Part shown: positions 16,061-24,522 of the stretch, one piece after another
How the letters are laid out: each line of letters starts with the position of its first letter
Position numbering within the stretch: position 1 is the first letter of the stretch
Origin: Candidatus Eiseniibacteriota bacterium
GTDB lineage: Bacteria; Eisenbacteria; RBG-16-71-46
NCBI GenBank assembly: GCA_025357055.1
Contig: JANXPZ010000141.1
Coordinates: 1 to 35,922 of the forward strand
Reading direction: 5' to 3'
Length of the DNA: 35,922 nucleotides
Position numbers and translations under genes: made by a program
Notes under the pieces: model-generated
Told to the model about the DNA's origin: nothing
The model's input: only the letters and a program-made list of their open reading frames with translations
The model's database searches: none

Positions 16061-18585
16061 CGCTCTCTCAGTCGGCCGCTGCATTCGCGGGCGACGGCTT
16101 CGACCATGCGGTCCTGGATGGCCTGGACCTCGGCCTCGTGCAGCGTACGCTCCCCGTGCTCGAAGCGAAGCGCGTACGCCAGACTCTTCATGCCCTCGGG
16201 TGTTCCGGGGCCGGTGTAGACATCGAACAATTCGATCGAGGCGAGCCGTGACCCTTCCCCGCCGGCTGCCTGCGCCGCGCGGATCAGGACCTGCTCGACC
16301 TCGCGTTGCGGACGCGCGACCGGTACGAAGAAAGCGAGATCACGTCTCACCGGCGGGAAGCGGCCCGGCAGCGTCACCCGGTGAGCCGCGGAAGCGCTCA
16401 GGAACGCAGGATCGAGGCACACCACGAAGAGGTGCACCGGGACCTCGATGTCCCATGTGCGCAGCAGCGGCTGGCCCAGGCATCCGCCCCATCCAATGCG
16501 CGAAGTCCCGGCCGCAATCTCCGCGCTGGCACCGACTTTCCAGCCGGGCGCAGCATAGGCCCGCCATTCGGGGGTGTCAACGCTCATCTCTGCGATCCAG
16601 GCCTCCCACAGGCCCTTCGCCTCGTCGAAGTCCACGGCCTGCTGCGCCGCGTCGTGCGCGTGCGCGTAGCGCGGGCCGGTCACGATGGCGGCGAGCATCA
16701 GCGTCTCCTCCGGAAGCGCGGCGCGCTCCGCCCCGGGCACGGGCGGGGTGGCGGCGAAGCCCATGCCGACTTCGAAGAGGCGCACCGCCGGCACGCCCTG
16801 GCGCAGGTTGTGCGCGCAGGCGCGCAGCAGCCCCGCGACCGGGCTGGGCCGCAGCACCTCCCCTTCCCGGCTCATCGGGTTCGCCAGGCGCACGAGCGAG
16901 CCGGGTGAGGCGCCCAGCAGGGCCGCGGTCTCCTGGGCCTCGCGCTCGGAGATCAGCGTGCCCGTCCAGGCCTCGGTGAAACCGCGGGCCAGCATGGCGC
17001 GCCGCGCGCGTTCGATGCCGCGCTCGCGCGGGCTGCGCGTGGCATGGACGCCATGAGTCTCGAGCGGCGCTTCGGGGATGAGGTCGTAGCCGTGCGAGCG
17101 GGCCACCTCCTCGATCAGGTCGTCCTCGATCGTGATGTCGGCCCGCCAGCTCGGCACCTCGACCTCGAGCTCCCAGGCCGACGGCGCCGGTGAGCCGTGA
17201 GGCGCGCGGGGCGTCACGTCGAATTCCAGGCCCTCGAGGTGCCGCGTCGCCTGGTCGAGCGGGACTTCGATGCCGAGGATGCGCCGGCAGCGCGAGCCGC
17301 GCAGTGCGAGCGGAGCGGGCGCGGCCGGCCCGTGGACGCGCTCGGATGCGGCGCCCAGCGTCATCCCCGGCGAGACTTCGGCCAGGAGCGCCAGGAAGCG
17401 CGCGACCGCGGCGGCGCCGCCGCGCGGGTCCACTCCGCGCTCGAAGCGCTTCGAGGCCTCGGTCGAGAGCCCGAGCGCGCGCGAGCCGCGGCGGATGCGG
17501 CGCGGCTGGAACCACGCGCACTCCAGCAGCAACCGCGTGGTGGCGCCGAGGACCATGGCGCCGCCGGGTCCGCCTTCCGCGAGCCCATCCCGGACCTCGC
17601 TCTCCGCCCCGCCCATCACGCCGGCGATCGCCACCGGCTTCTCGCGGTCGCAGATGAGCAGCACCTCGGGATCGAGCGTGCGCTCCTTGCCGTCCAGCGT
17701 GGTGAAGCGCTCCCCCGCCCGGGCGCGGCGCACGCGGATCGCGGGGCCAGCAAGCCGGTCGAGGTCGAAGGCGTGCAGTGGCTGGCCGAACTCGAAGAGC
17801 ACCAGGTTGGTGAGGTCCACGACGTTGTTGATGGGCCGCTGACCCATGGCCTCGAGCCGGCGCTGGAGCCAGCCGGGCGACGGGGCGATGCGCACGCCCT
17901 CGACCACCTGCGCGAGATAGCGCGGGCAGCCTTCGCGATCCTCGATCTCCAGGTCGAACTGGCCGTCGCCGCGCCACAGGGCCGTGAGGCGCTCCTGGGC
18001 GGCCGGTGTCCAGGCCAGCCCGAAGGCGGCCCTCACCTCGCGCGCCAGGCCCACCACGCCGAGGCCGTCGGGGCGGTTGAACGGCACCTCCACCTCGAGC
18101 ACCGCATCGGGCGGGGGCAGCAGCTCGTCGAGCGGGCGACCCGTCACGAGTCCGGTGTCGCTGCCGAGGTGGAGCGGGAGGTCCACGATGCCCGAATGGT
18201 CGTCGGAGAAGCCGAGCTCGTCCGCCGAGCAGAGCATGCCCTGGCTCTCGACGCCGCGGATCTTGCTCTTCTTGATGACCAGCCCGTTGGGGAGTCTTGC
18301 CCCGATGGTGGCGAGTGGCGCGATCATGCCGGCGCGGACGTTGGGCGCCCCGCACACGATCGAGAGCTCGCCCGCGCCGGCGTCCACGCGGCAGAGCGAG
18401 AGCTTGTCGGCGTTGGGGTGCTTGGCCACCTCGAGCACCTTCGCCACCACCACGCCCGGGTAGGAGTGTCCGCGGGCCTCGATGCCCTCGACGTAGAAGC
18501 CGCGCCGGGTGAGCACGTCGGCCAGCGCCTCGGGGGCCACGTCCAGCTCGATCCAGTCGCGCAGCCAGGACATCGGAAGCTTCAT
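16057..18585 (-). CDS. pheT: Phenylalanine-tRNA ligase beta subunit
   Basis: PheT pairs with PheS in the (alpha-beta)2 enzyme that charges tRNA-Phe. The 842 residues show the expected order: MKLPMSWLRDWIELD, an EMAP-like tRNA-binding domain (PNADKLSLCRVDAG, SQGMLCSADELGFSDDHSG), the B3/B4 editing domain (INNVVDLTNLVLFEFGQPLHAFD), B5 (IEDDLIEEVARSHGYDLIPE), a class II core-like domain and a C-terminal FDX-ACB domain (FPPVRRDLAFFVP). The length is slightly above the typical 800. AAGGA lies upstream of the ATG. It follows pheS after 52 nt. Confidence 0.97.
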   Translation of the reverse strand: MKLPMSWLRDWIELDVAPEALADVLTRRGFYVEGIEARGHSYPGVVVAKVLEVAKHPNADKLSLCRVDAGAGELSIVCGAPNVRAGMIAPLATIGARLPNGLVIKKSKIRGVESQGMLCSADELGFSDDHSGIVDLPLHLGSDTGLVTGRPLDELLPPPDAVLEVEVPFNRPDGLGVVGLAREVRAAFGLAWTPAAQERLTALWRGDGQFDLEIEDREGCPRYLAQVVEGVRIAPSPGWLQRRLEAMGQRPINNVVDLTNLVLFEFGQPLHAFDLDRLAGPAIRVRRARAGERFTTLDGKERTLDPEVLLICDREKPVAIAGVMGGAESEVRDGLAEGGPGGAMVLGATTRLLLECAWFQPRRIRRGSRALGLSTEASKRFERGVDPRGGAAAVARFLALLAEVSPGMTLGAASERVHGPAAPAPLALRGSRCRRILGIEVPLDQATRHLEGLEFDVTPRAPHGSPAPSAWELEVEVPSWRADITIEDDLIEEVARSHGYDLIPEAPLETHGVHATRSPRERGIERARRAMLARGFTEAWTGTLISEREAQETAALLGASPGSLVRLANPMSREGEVLRPSPVAGLLRACAHNLRQGVPAVRLFEVGMGFAATPPVPGAERAALPEETLMLAAIVTGPRYAHAHDAAQQAVDFDEAKGLWEAWIAEMSVDTPEWRAYAAPGWKVGASAEIAAGTSRIGWGGCLGQPLLRTWDIEVPVHLFVVCLDPAFLSASAAHRVTLPGRFPPVRRDLAFFVPVARPQREVEQVLIRAAQAAGGEGSRLASIELFDVYTGPGTPEGMKSLAYALRFEHGERTLHEAEVQAIQDRMVEAVARECSGRLRER

Positions 18586-18637
18586 GGGATCCTTCTCGAG
18601 GCCCGCCGGCGGCGGGACCCGGTCGCGTGCCCGCAGG

Positions 18638-19780
18638 TCAGAACTGGTTCAGGAAGCGCAGGTCGTTCTCCAGGAAGAGCCGGATCTCCGGGATGCCGTA
18701 GCGCGCCATGGCGATGCGCTCGAGGCCCATGCCGAAGGCGAAGCCGGTTACCTCCTCGGGGTCGTAGCCGACCGCCCGGAAGACGTTCGGGTGCACCATT
18801 CCGGCGCCCAGCAGTTCGCTCCAGCCCGAGCCCTTGCACACCGGGCAGCGCTGCTCGCCGGTGCCCAGGTTCGTCCGTCCGCTGCCGTCGCAGATCGCGC
18901 AGGCCACGTCGAGCTGGGCTCCGGGCTCGACGAACGGGAAATAGATCGGGATGATGCGCGTGCGCACGCGCGGCCCGTAGATCGAGCGCGCGAAGGTGTT
19001 CAGCGTGCTCTTCAGGTCCGCCAGGCTCACGTCGCGGTCCACGAACAGGCCGTCCATCTGGTGGAACTGGTCCATGTGGCTGGCGTCCACCTGCTCGGCG
19101 CGGTAGACGCGCCCCGGGAAGACCAGCCGGAGCGGCGGCTTGCGCTCCTCCATCGCGCGCACCCAGCCCGGCGAGGTGTGCGTGCGCAGCACCACCTCGG
19201 GGCTGACGAAGTACGTGTCGTGCGCGTCGCGCGCCGGGTGGTCGGGGCCGAAGTTGAGCCGGGTGAAGTTGTACTCCTCGTGCTCGACCTCGGGGCTGGT
19301 GGCGACCGAGTAGCCGAGCCCGTGGAACAGGTCGAGCAGTTCGTCGCGGATCTGGGCCAGCACGTGGGCGTGTCCGACCCAGGGCCTTCGCCCCGGCAGC
19401 GTGACGTCGAGCGCCTCGCGGGACTCGGCGGCCTGCTCCAGCGTGGCGCGCTTCGCCTTCTCGAGTTCCTCGAGCCAGCGCTTCGCCAGGTTGAGCCCGC
19501 GGCCCCGCACCTTCTTCTGCTCGGGGGCCAGCGCAGGGATCCCGGCGAGCGCGAGCGTGACGACGCCGCGCTCCCGGCCGAGCAGGGCCACGACGCGTTC
19601 CTTCAGGGCGGCCGCATCGGCCGCTCCGGCGAGCACCTCGGCGCCGCGCACGTACAACTCGGCCAGCGCGGGGTCGAGCGCTTCAAGCTCGGCCCGCCGC
19701 GCGGCGTGCTCCGGGATGAGGGTGGACGGATCCCCCGCGCCCCACCCCGGGTCGAGTGTGCTCAGCAGTGGCTGCTCCAC
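18638..19780 (-). CDS. pheS: Phenylalanine-tRNA ligase alpha subunit
   Basis: PheS is the catalytic subunit, a class II synthetase. The 380 residues have an N-terminal coiled coil (about 15-110), then VTLPGRRPWVGHAHVLAQIRD, HTSPGWVRAM, the motif 2 region FPGRVYRAEQVDASHMDQFHQ and motif 3 GFAFGMGLERIAMARYGIPE. Between motifs 2 and 3 is a four-Cys knuckle, CAICDGSG and CPVCKGSGW. It is absent from the E. coli enzyme, but similar inserts occur in other lineages. GTG at 19780 is the start, four bases after the rplT stop. Confidence 0.97.
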   Translation of the reverse strand: MEQPLLSTLDPGWGAGDPSTLIPEHAARRAELEALDPALAELYVRGAEVLAGAADAAALKERVVALLGRERGVVTLALAGIPALAPEQKKVRGRGLNLAKRWLEELEKAKRATLEQAAESREALDVTLPGRRPWVGHAHVLAQIRDELLDLFHGLGYSVATSPEVEHEEYNFTRLNFGPDHPARDAHDTYFVSPEVVLRTHTSPGWVRAMEERKPPLRLVFPGRVYRAEQVDASHMDQFHQMDGLFVDRDVSLADLKSTLNTFARSIYGPRVRTRIIPIYFPFVEPGAQLDVACAICDGSGRTNLGTGEQRCPVCKGSGWSELLGAGMVHPNVFRAVGYDPEEVTGFAFGMGLERIAMARYGIPEIRLFLENDLRFLNQF

Positions 19781-19784
19781 GTGG

Positions 19785-20141
19785 TCAGGCCGCCACCGAC
19801 TTCGCGACCTCCGCGAGTTTGGCGAACGCCGCCGCGTCGCGGACCGCGAGGTCGGCGAGGAGCTTGCGGTTCACGTCGATGTGCGCGCGCTTGAGGCCCG
19901 CGATGAGCGTGCTGTACGAGAGGCCGTTGATGCGGGCCGCCGCGTTGATGCGCACGATCCAGAGCCGCCGGAAGTCGCGCTTGCGGAGGCGCCGGTGTTC
20001 GTAGGCGAACTGACCCGCGCGCTGCACGGTCTGGATCGCGGTCTTGATGAGCTTGCGCCGTCCGCCGATGTTGCCCTTGGCCGCCTTGAGGGTCTTGCGG
20101 CGGCGGGCACGGCCGGGGACGACGGTTTTTGCGCGTGGCAT
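19785..20141 (-). CDS. rplT: Ribosomal protein bL20
   Basis: bL20 is a 23S rRNA-binding assembly protein of the large subunit. The 118-residue sequence is canonical: [53 protein letters not shown] and [14 protein letters not shown]. In several bacteria bL20 represses the infC-rpmI-rplT transcript by binding its leader. Here the three genes are in that order and infC has a structured leader, so the same control is plausible. Confidence 0.98.
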   Translation of the reverse strand: MPRAKTVVPGRARRRKTLKAAKGNIGGRRKLIKTAIQTVQRAGQFAYEHRRLRKRDFRRLWIVRINAAARINGLSYSTLIAGLKRAHIDVNRKLLADLAVRDAAAFAKLAEVAKSVAA

Positions 20142-20220
20142 GGCGTTCTATCTCCTCTTCCGCTGCGGCGTCCGAAGCGCCCGCAGCCGGGACGGATGGA
20201 TCCAGGTGGGACGGTGACGG

Positions 20221-20418
20221 CTAGCGCTTGCCGAGCATGCGCAGCACACGGGGCTGATCGACGGCCGCGACGACGACGACGCCCACCAGGCGCCGCTTGG
20301 CAGTGCGGTTCTTCGCGATCATGCCGTGCCGGAGGTTGGCGTGGCCGCGTTTGGCCTTGCCGGTGCCGGTCAGGCTGAAGCGCTTGGCCGCCGCACGGTT
20401 GCTCTTCTGCTTGGGCAT
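20221..20418 (-). CDS. rpmI: Ribosomal protein bL35
   Basis: The 65-residue basic protein begins MPKQKSNRAAAKRFSLTGTG and continues GKAKRGHANLRHGMIAKNR, the normal bL35 pattern. The infC stop codon is part of the AGGAG ribosome-binding site of this gene (TAGGAGTCCTGGATG), so its translation is probably coupled to infC. An 80-nt spacer separates it from rplT. Confidence 0.97.
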   Translation of the reverse strand: MPKQKSNRAAAKRFSLTGTGKAKRGHANLRHGMIAKNRTAKRRLVGVVVVAAVDQPRVLRMLGKR

Positions 20419-20427
20419 CCAGGACTC

Positions 20428-21066
20428 CTAGGAGGTGCGGGTGATGGTGTCGGCCAGGACCGGGGCCTTGGGGGCTGCCTTCGCGGTGCTGGTCTTGATG
20501 GGTGGGGCCGCGGCTTCCGCGTCCTCGGCCTTGCCCCCGGTCTTCGAAGGTCTGGGCATCAGGACCGCCGTCAGCGTGCGGCCTTCCGAGCGGGGCGCCG
20601 ATTCCACGGTCGCATACTCGGCGAGGTCCGCGATGGCGCGCTGGATGAGCTTGTAGCCCAGGTCCTGGTGCGCGATCTCGCGTCCGCGGAAGGTGACCGT
20701 GAGCTTCACCTTGTCGCGATCCGCGAGGAACTCGCGGGCGTGCACGATCTTGAAATCGTAGTCGTGCTTCTCGACCTTCGGGCGCATCTTCACTTCCTTC
20801 AACTGCATCTGGTGCTGCTTCTTCTTGGCCTTCCGTGCCCGCCGGTTCTGCTCGTACTTGAACTTCCCGTAATCCATGATGCGGCACACGGGCGGTCGCG
20901 ACGTGGCGGCGACTTCCACCAGGTCGAGGGCCTTGGACTGCGCGAGCGCCAGCGCTTCGCGGGTGGCGAGCACGCCGATCTGAGAACCGTCCTCTCCGAT
21001 CACGCGGACCTGCGGAACCCGGATGCGCTCGTTGACGCGGACTTCAGGTTGTTTCACAGCAGAAAT
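20428..21066 (-). CDS. infC: Translation initiation factor IF-3, apparent ATT start
   Basis: IF-3 binds the 30S subunit and enforces start-codon fidelity. The product carries both IF-3 domains: PEVRVNERIRVPQVRVIGEDG, ATSRPPVCRIMDYGKFKYEQ, the KKKQ linker, then KEVKMRPKVEKHDYDFKIV and FRGREIAHQDLG, plus an Ala/Pro/Lys-rich tail of about 40 residues. No ATG or TTG lies at the conserved N-terminus. An ATT at 21066 sits 8 nt after a strong GGAGG (21075-21079); the next GTG (21057) would be 17 nt away. ATT gives 212 residues. A rare AUU start of infC is known in E. coli, where it lets IF-3 repress its own synthesis, so the same feedback is likely here (inference). Confidence 0.93.
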   Translation of the reverse strand: MSAVKQPEVRVNERIRVPQVRVIGEDGSQIGVLATREALALAQSKALDLVEVAATSRPPVCRIMDYGKFKYEQNRRARKAKKKQHQMQLKEVKMRPKVEKHDYDFKIVHAREFLADRDKVKLTVTFRGREIAHQDLGYKLIQRAIADLAEYATVESAPRSEGRTLTAVLMPRPSKTGGKAEDAEAAAPPIKTSTAKAAPKAPVLADTITRTS

Positions 21067-21123
21067 GGCGGTCACCTCCGTTCCGGATGGGCAGTGGTCC
21101 ACCTCCCGCCGGCGCTGCCCCGG

Positions 21124-21171
21124 AACGAAAACGCCGGGCGGGTCCTCCGTGCAGGAAGACCCGCCCGGCGT
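21124..21171 (-). terminator. Intrinsic terminator/attenuator in the infC leader
   Basis: A perfect 14-bp G/C-rich stem pairs 21158-21171 with 21131-21144 around a 13-nt loop. On the minus strand it is followed at once by TTTCGTT (21124-21130). It lies 58 nt upstream of the infC start and well downstream of the predicted promoter at 21313-21341. It would therefore stop the infC operon transcript unless antiterminated, as expected for an attenuator. The leader between promoter and infC also holds shorter hairpins, but I recognise no T-box sequence. Confidence 0.75.
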
Positions 21172-21312
21172 CGAACCGCATGTCCCCTGCCGGAACCGCG
21201 CGTTGCGCGGATGGCCCCGGCCGGGGCGACGCCATGGACCCTTGAGCGAGGCCACCTGGGCCTGCGGGGGTGAGAAGCGCGGGGCTTCTGCTTGGAGGCT
21301 ATGTGACGAGGC

Positions 21313-21341
21313 AGTCTACAGGGGCCCCGGGTGGGACGCAA
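21313..21341 (-). promoter_or_regulatory. Sigma70-type promoter for infC-rpmI-rplT-pheST
   Basis: On the minus strand TTGCGT (21336-21341) is separated by exactly 17 nt from TAGACT (21313-21318). Transcription would begin near 21306 and give a leader of about 240 nt before infC that contains the terminator hairpin. The rest of the 21067-21415 gap has no gene. Confidence 0.65.
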
Positions 21342-21370
21342 GCCGCTGCGCGGGACCGAATACCGGGGTG

Positions 21371-21402
21371 CGGGACCGTCCCTCGTCTCTCGGGCGGTCC
21401 CG
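21371..21402 (-). terminator. Hairpin after thrS, possible terminator
   Basis: An 8-bp perfect inverted repeat (21371-21378 with 21395-21402, 16-nt loop) lies 14 nt beyond the thrS stop. No T-run follows on the minus strand, so it may be an mRNA-stabilising or weak termination hairpin. Confidence 0.35.
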
Positions 21403-21415
21403 GCCCCGGTTCGGG

Positions 21416-23191
21416 CTAGCTCCGCTCCCGCGTCTCGCGCTGGACGCGTTCGATGAACGCCTCGCGGCTCATGGGATCGAGCTGTCCCTGGCCCTTGCGG
21501 CGGGGTGCGACCAGGCCGGCCTCGGCCTCGCGCGGTCCCACCACCACCATGTAGGGGATCTTGACCAGCTCGGCGTCGCGGATCTTGGCGCCCATCTTCT
21601 CGTCGCGCAGGTCCACCTCGGCCCGCACGCCGGCCTCCTTGAGCATGCGCAGGGTGTCCGCCGCATAGTCGAAGGCCTTCGGGTTCGCCGGGATGACGAT
21701 CGCCTGCACCGGCGCCAGCCAGACCGGGAACTCGCCGCCGGTGTGCTCGATGAGGATGCCGACGAAGCGCTCCATCGAGCCCAGCAGGGCACGGTGCAGC
21801 ATCACCACCTCGTGTTCCTTGCCGTCGGACGCGGTGTAGTAGACGCCGAAGCGCTTGGGCAGGTTCAAGTCCACCTGGATGGTCGGGCACTGCCACTCGC
21901 GCCCCAGCGCGTCGCGCAGCTTCACGTCGATCTTGGGCGCATAGAAGGCTCCGCCACCCTCGTCCACCTCGTAGGGCAGCCCGCGCCGGTCGAGCGCCTG
22001 GCGCAGCGCGTCGGTGGCGAACGCCCACTCCTCGTCGCTGCCCAGGTACTTCTCCTTCGGGCGGGTGGCGAGGTAGCAGACGTACTCGTAGCCGAACGCC
22101 TTGAGCAGGAAGTCCATCAGGTCGAGGATGCCCAGCACCTCGTCCTGGAGCTGCTCGCGGGTGCAGAAGATGTGCGAGTCGTCCTGCGTGAAGCCGCGCA
22201 CCCGCTCCATGCCGTGCAGCACGCCCGAGCGCTCGTAGCGGTAGACCGTGCCCAGCTCGGCGTAGCGCAGCGGCAGGTCGCGATACGAGTGCCTGCGGGT
22301 CTGGTAGATCATGATGTGGCCCGGGCAGTTCATCGGCTTCACGCGGTACGGCTGCCCATCGATGTCCATCGGCGAGTACATGATGTCGCCGTAGTTCTCG
22401 AGGTGCCCGGAGATCTGAAAGAGCTTCTCGCTCGCCAGGTGCGGCGTGTAGACGAACTGGTAGCCGCGGCGCAGGTGCTCTTCCTTCCAGAAGTTCTCGA
22501 TCAGGTGGCGCAGCATCCCGCCCTTGGGATGCCAGTGGACCAGCCCGGGGCCGACCTCCTCGTGGATCGAGAACAGGTCCAGTTCACGTCCCAGCCGCCG
22601 GTGATCGCGCTTGAGCGCGTCCTCGACCCGCTTGAGGTATTCGTCGAGATCCTGCTGGGCCGGAAAGGCAGTGCCGTAGATGCGCTGGAGCATCTCGTTG
22701 CGTTCGCTTCCGAGCCAGTACGCGCCCGCCACATGGGTGACCTTGAAGGCCTTGATCCCCCCGGTGCCCTGCAGGTGCGGGCCGCGGCACAGATCGAGGA
22801 ACGGGCCGCTGCGGTAGTAGGTGACCCTGCCGCCCTCGGGAACCTGGGTGAGGAAATGCAGCTTGTACTTCTCGTTCGCCGCCGCGAAGCGGGCGTACGC
22901 CTCGTCCTTGGTGGTCTCGACGTACTCGAAGGGCCGGTCCTCGGCGATGATCTCGCGCATGCGGGCCTCGATGCGCTCGAGGTCCTCGGGAGTGAACGGC
23001 GTGGGCCGGGCGAAGTCGTAGTAGAAGCCGTTCTCGACCGGCGGTCCCCCGGCCACTTTCGTCTCGGGGAACAGTTCGGTCACGGCGCTGGCCAGCACGT
23101 GCGCGGCGGAATGCCGCAGCCGGTAGAGCTCTGCGCCCCCGGAGTAGCCGGAGACGTCGGGGCGATCCTCAGGGGCCTGGGTGCTGGACAT
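21416..23191 (-). CDS. thrS: Threonine-tRNA ligase without TGS domain
   Basis: ThrRS charges tRNA-Thr. The 591-residue protein has the editing domain (RHSAAHVLASAVTELFP, LCRGPHLQGTGGIKAFKVTH, with the His and Cys residues kept), the class II catalytic core (HPKGGMLRHLIENFWKEEH, MNCPGHIMIYQ, RYERSGVLHGMERVRGFTQD, HRALLGSMERF) and a C-terminal anticodon domain (APVQAIVIPANPKAFDYA). The usual N-terminal TGS domain of about 60 residues is absent: the editing domain begins near residue 25. The ATG at 23191 has a GAGGAA site upstream, and only about 110 nt separate it from tRNA-Val, leaving no room for TGS. It is probably transcribed from the tRNA-Val promoter. Confidence 0.95.
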   Translation of the reverse strand: MSSTQAPEDRPDVSGYSGGAELYRLRHSAAHVLASAVTELFPETKVAGGPPVENGFYYDFARPTPFTPEDLERIEARMREIIAEDRPFEYVETTKDEAYARFAAANEKYKLHFLTQVPEGGRVTYYRSGPFLDLCRGPHLQGTGGIKAFKVTHVAGAYWLGSERNEMLQRIYGTAFPAQQDLDEYLKRVEDALKRDHRRLGRELDLFSIHEEVGPGLVHWHPKGGMLRHLIENFWKEEHLRRGYQFVYTPHLASEKLFQISGHLENYGDIMYSPMDIDGQPYRVKPMNCPGHIMIYQTRRHSYRDLPLRYAELGTVYRYERSGVLHGMERVRGFTQDDSHIFCTREQLQDEVLGILDLMDFLLKAFGYEYVCYLATRPKEKYLGSDEEWAFATDALRQALDRRGLPYEVDEGGGAFYAPKIDVKLRDALGREWQCPTIQVDLNLPKRFGVYYTASDGKEHEVVMLHRALLGSMERFVGILIEHTGGEFPVWLAPVQAIVIPANPKAFDYAADTLRMLKEAGVRAEVDLRDEKMGAKIRDAELVKIPYMVVVGPREAEAGLVAPRRKGQGQLDPMSREAFIERVQRETRERS

Positions 23192-23300
23192 GGCTGGGAT
23201 TCCTCGAGCCGGCACGGGCATACGGGGCCCGGGCCTGGCGAAGGGCCGCCTTCGGGGACTTCACCGGGCGGGAGTCCGGTCGGGCAGCCGCAGATGGAGA

Positions 23301-23377
23301 TGGTGGGCGATACTGGACTTGAACCAGTGACCCCTTGCTTGTCGAGCAAGTGCTCTAGCCAACTGAGCTAATCGCCC
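23301..23377 (-). tRNA. tRNA-Val (anticodon GAC), CCA encoded
   Basis: A full cloverleaf reads on the minus strand: acceptor GGGCGAT/ATCGCCC, D arm GCTC/GAGC, anticodon stem CTTGC/GCAAG with loop TCGACAA, T arm ACTGG-TTCAAGT-CCAGT, discriminator A and an encoded CCA. The anticodon GAC specifies valine. Position 33, almost always U, is C here. It lies upstream of thrS. Confidence 0.95.
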
Positions 23378-23389
23378 ACGGAGCGGCAG

Positions 23390-23418
23390 ATTACAGCGGA
23401 AGGCGCGCAGGCTGTCAA
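23390..23418 (-). promoter_or_regulatory. Near-consensus sigma70 promoter of tRNA-Val
   Basis: On the minus strand TTGACA (23413-23418), a 17-nt spacer and TGTAAT (23390-23395) lie 12 nt before the tRNA 5' end. This is the strongest promoter match in the window and may also serve thrS. Confidence 0.8.
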
Positions 23419-23508
23419 GGCGAGCGCCCCGGGGAGCCGGTGACGGGGCGAGGAAGACCCAGCCACCGCGCGCAGACGCCCGGTGCGCCCCCTGCGCCAG
23501 ACCCTGCG

Positions 23509-24522
23509 CTAGACGCTGCGCCCGACCACCCCGGCGATGGCGCGGATCTGGCGGACCAGCTCGTCGAACTGCGCCGGGTAGAGCGACTGCGGCCCGTCCG
23601 AGAGGGCGTGATCCGGGTCGTGGTGGACCTCGACCAGGAGTCCGTCCGCCCCGGCCGCGATGGCGGCGCGCGCCATGGGCGCGACCTTGTCGCGCATGCC
23701 GGTGCCGTGCGAGGGATCCACGATGACGGGCAGGTGCGAGAGCTCCTTGACCACGGGGATGGCGTTCAGGTCGAGCGTGTTGCGGGTGTAGCTCTCGAAC
23801 GTGCGGATGCCGCGTTCGCACAGGATGACCTGGTGGTTGCCGTTCGAGAGCACGTGTTCGGCGCTCATCAGCCATTCCTCGATGGTCGCGGCCATGCCGC
23901 GCTTGAGCAGCACGGGCTTCCGGGCACGCGCGACCTCGCGCAGCAGCGAGAGGTTCTGCATGTTGCGCGCGCCGACCTGCACGATGTCGGCGTAGCGGGC
24001 GACCTGCTCGACCTGCTTGGGGTCCATCACCTCGCTGACCACGGCCAGGCCGTGCGCGTCCGCCGCGCGCCGGAGGATCTTCAAGCCCTCCTCCCCCAGT
24101 CCCTGGAAGGAGTAGGGCGAGGTGCGCGGCTTGTAGGCTCCGCCGCGCATCACCGTGGCGCCCGCCCGGGCGACCGCGGCGGCGATGGTGAAGGCCTGCT
24201 CCTCCCCCTCGATCGAGCAGGGGCCCGCCATCAGGACGAGCTGCTCGCTGCCGATGGTGCAGCGCCCGACCGAGAACACCGTGTCGGCCGGATGGAACGC
24301 GCGCGAGGCGAGCTCGAAGGGCACCGGGACGGACTCGACGCTCTCCGCCGCGGGCCAGCGCCGAACCTCGTTCCAGTCCAGCGCCGTGTCGTCGCCCACC
24401 GCGGCCAGCCGCACCTGGCCGTCGTGGTCGGTGCGGTGGACCGCGAGCCCTGCCAGGCGCAGGCGCTCCGTGACCTCGCTCACGGCCGTCTCGCTCGTGT
24501 CCCGGCGGACCCGGATCAGCAT
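23509..24522 (-). CDS. aroF: 3-deoxy-7-phosphoheptulonate (DAHP) synthase, type I-beta
   Basis: DAHP synthase condenses phosphoenolpyruvate and erythrose 4-phosphate, the first step of the shikimate pathway. The 337 residues comprise an N-terminal ferredoxin-like regulatory domain ([20 protein letters not shown]) and a barrel with [53 protein letters not shown] and IVDPSHGTG. This matches the Thermotoga/Bacillus-like I-beta class in size and layout. In that class the ferredoxin-like domain mediates aromatic amino-acid feedback; this is inferred for this protein. The ATG overlaps the aroC stop by one base (TGATG). An upstream ATG at 24561 adds an unconserved Ala/Arg-rich stretch. Confidence 0.95.
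   Translation of the reverse strand: MLIRVRRDTSETAVSEVTERLRLAGLAVHRTDHDGQVRLAAVGDDTALDWNEVRRWPAAESVESVPVPFELASRAFHPADTVFSVGRCTIGSEQLVLMAGPCSIEGEEQAFTIAAAVARAGATVMRGGAYKPRTSPYSFQGLGEEGLKILRRAADAHGLAVVSEVMDPKQVEQVARYADIVQVGARNMQNLSLLREVARARKPVLLKRGMAATIEEWLMSAEHVLSNGNHQVILCERGIRTFESYTRNTLDLNAIPVVKELSHLPVIVDPSHGTGMRDKVAPMARAAIAAGADGLLVEVHHDPDHALSDGPQSLYPAQFDELVRQIRAIAGVVGRSV

Noticed and set aside
18842-18905. Four-Cys knuckle in PheS as a novel domain
   Set aside because: Similar Cys-containing inserts before the LGAGMVHP motif occur in PheS of several bacterial groups, so it is probably a lineage trait.
23192-23300. A T-box riboswitch before thrS
   Set aside because: The gap is short, contains no T-box antiterminator sequence, and follows directly after tRNA-Val.
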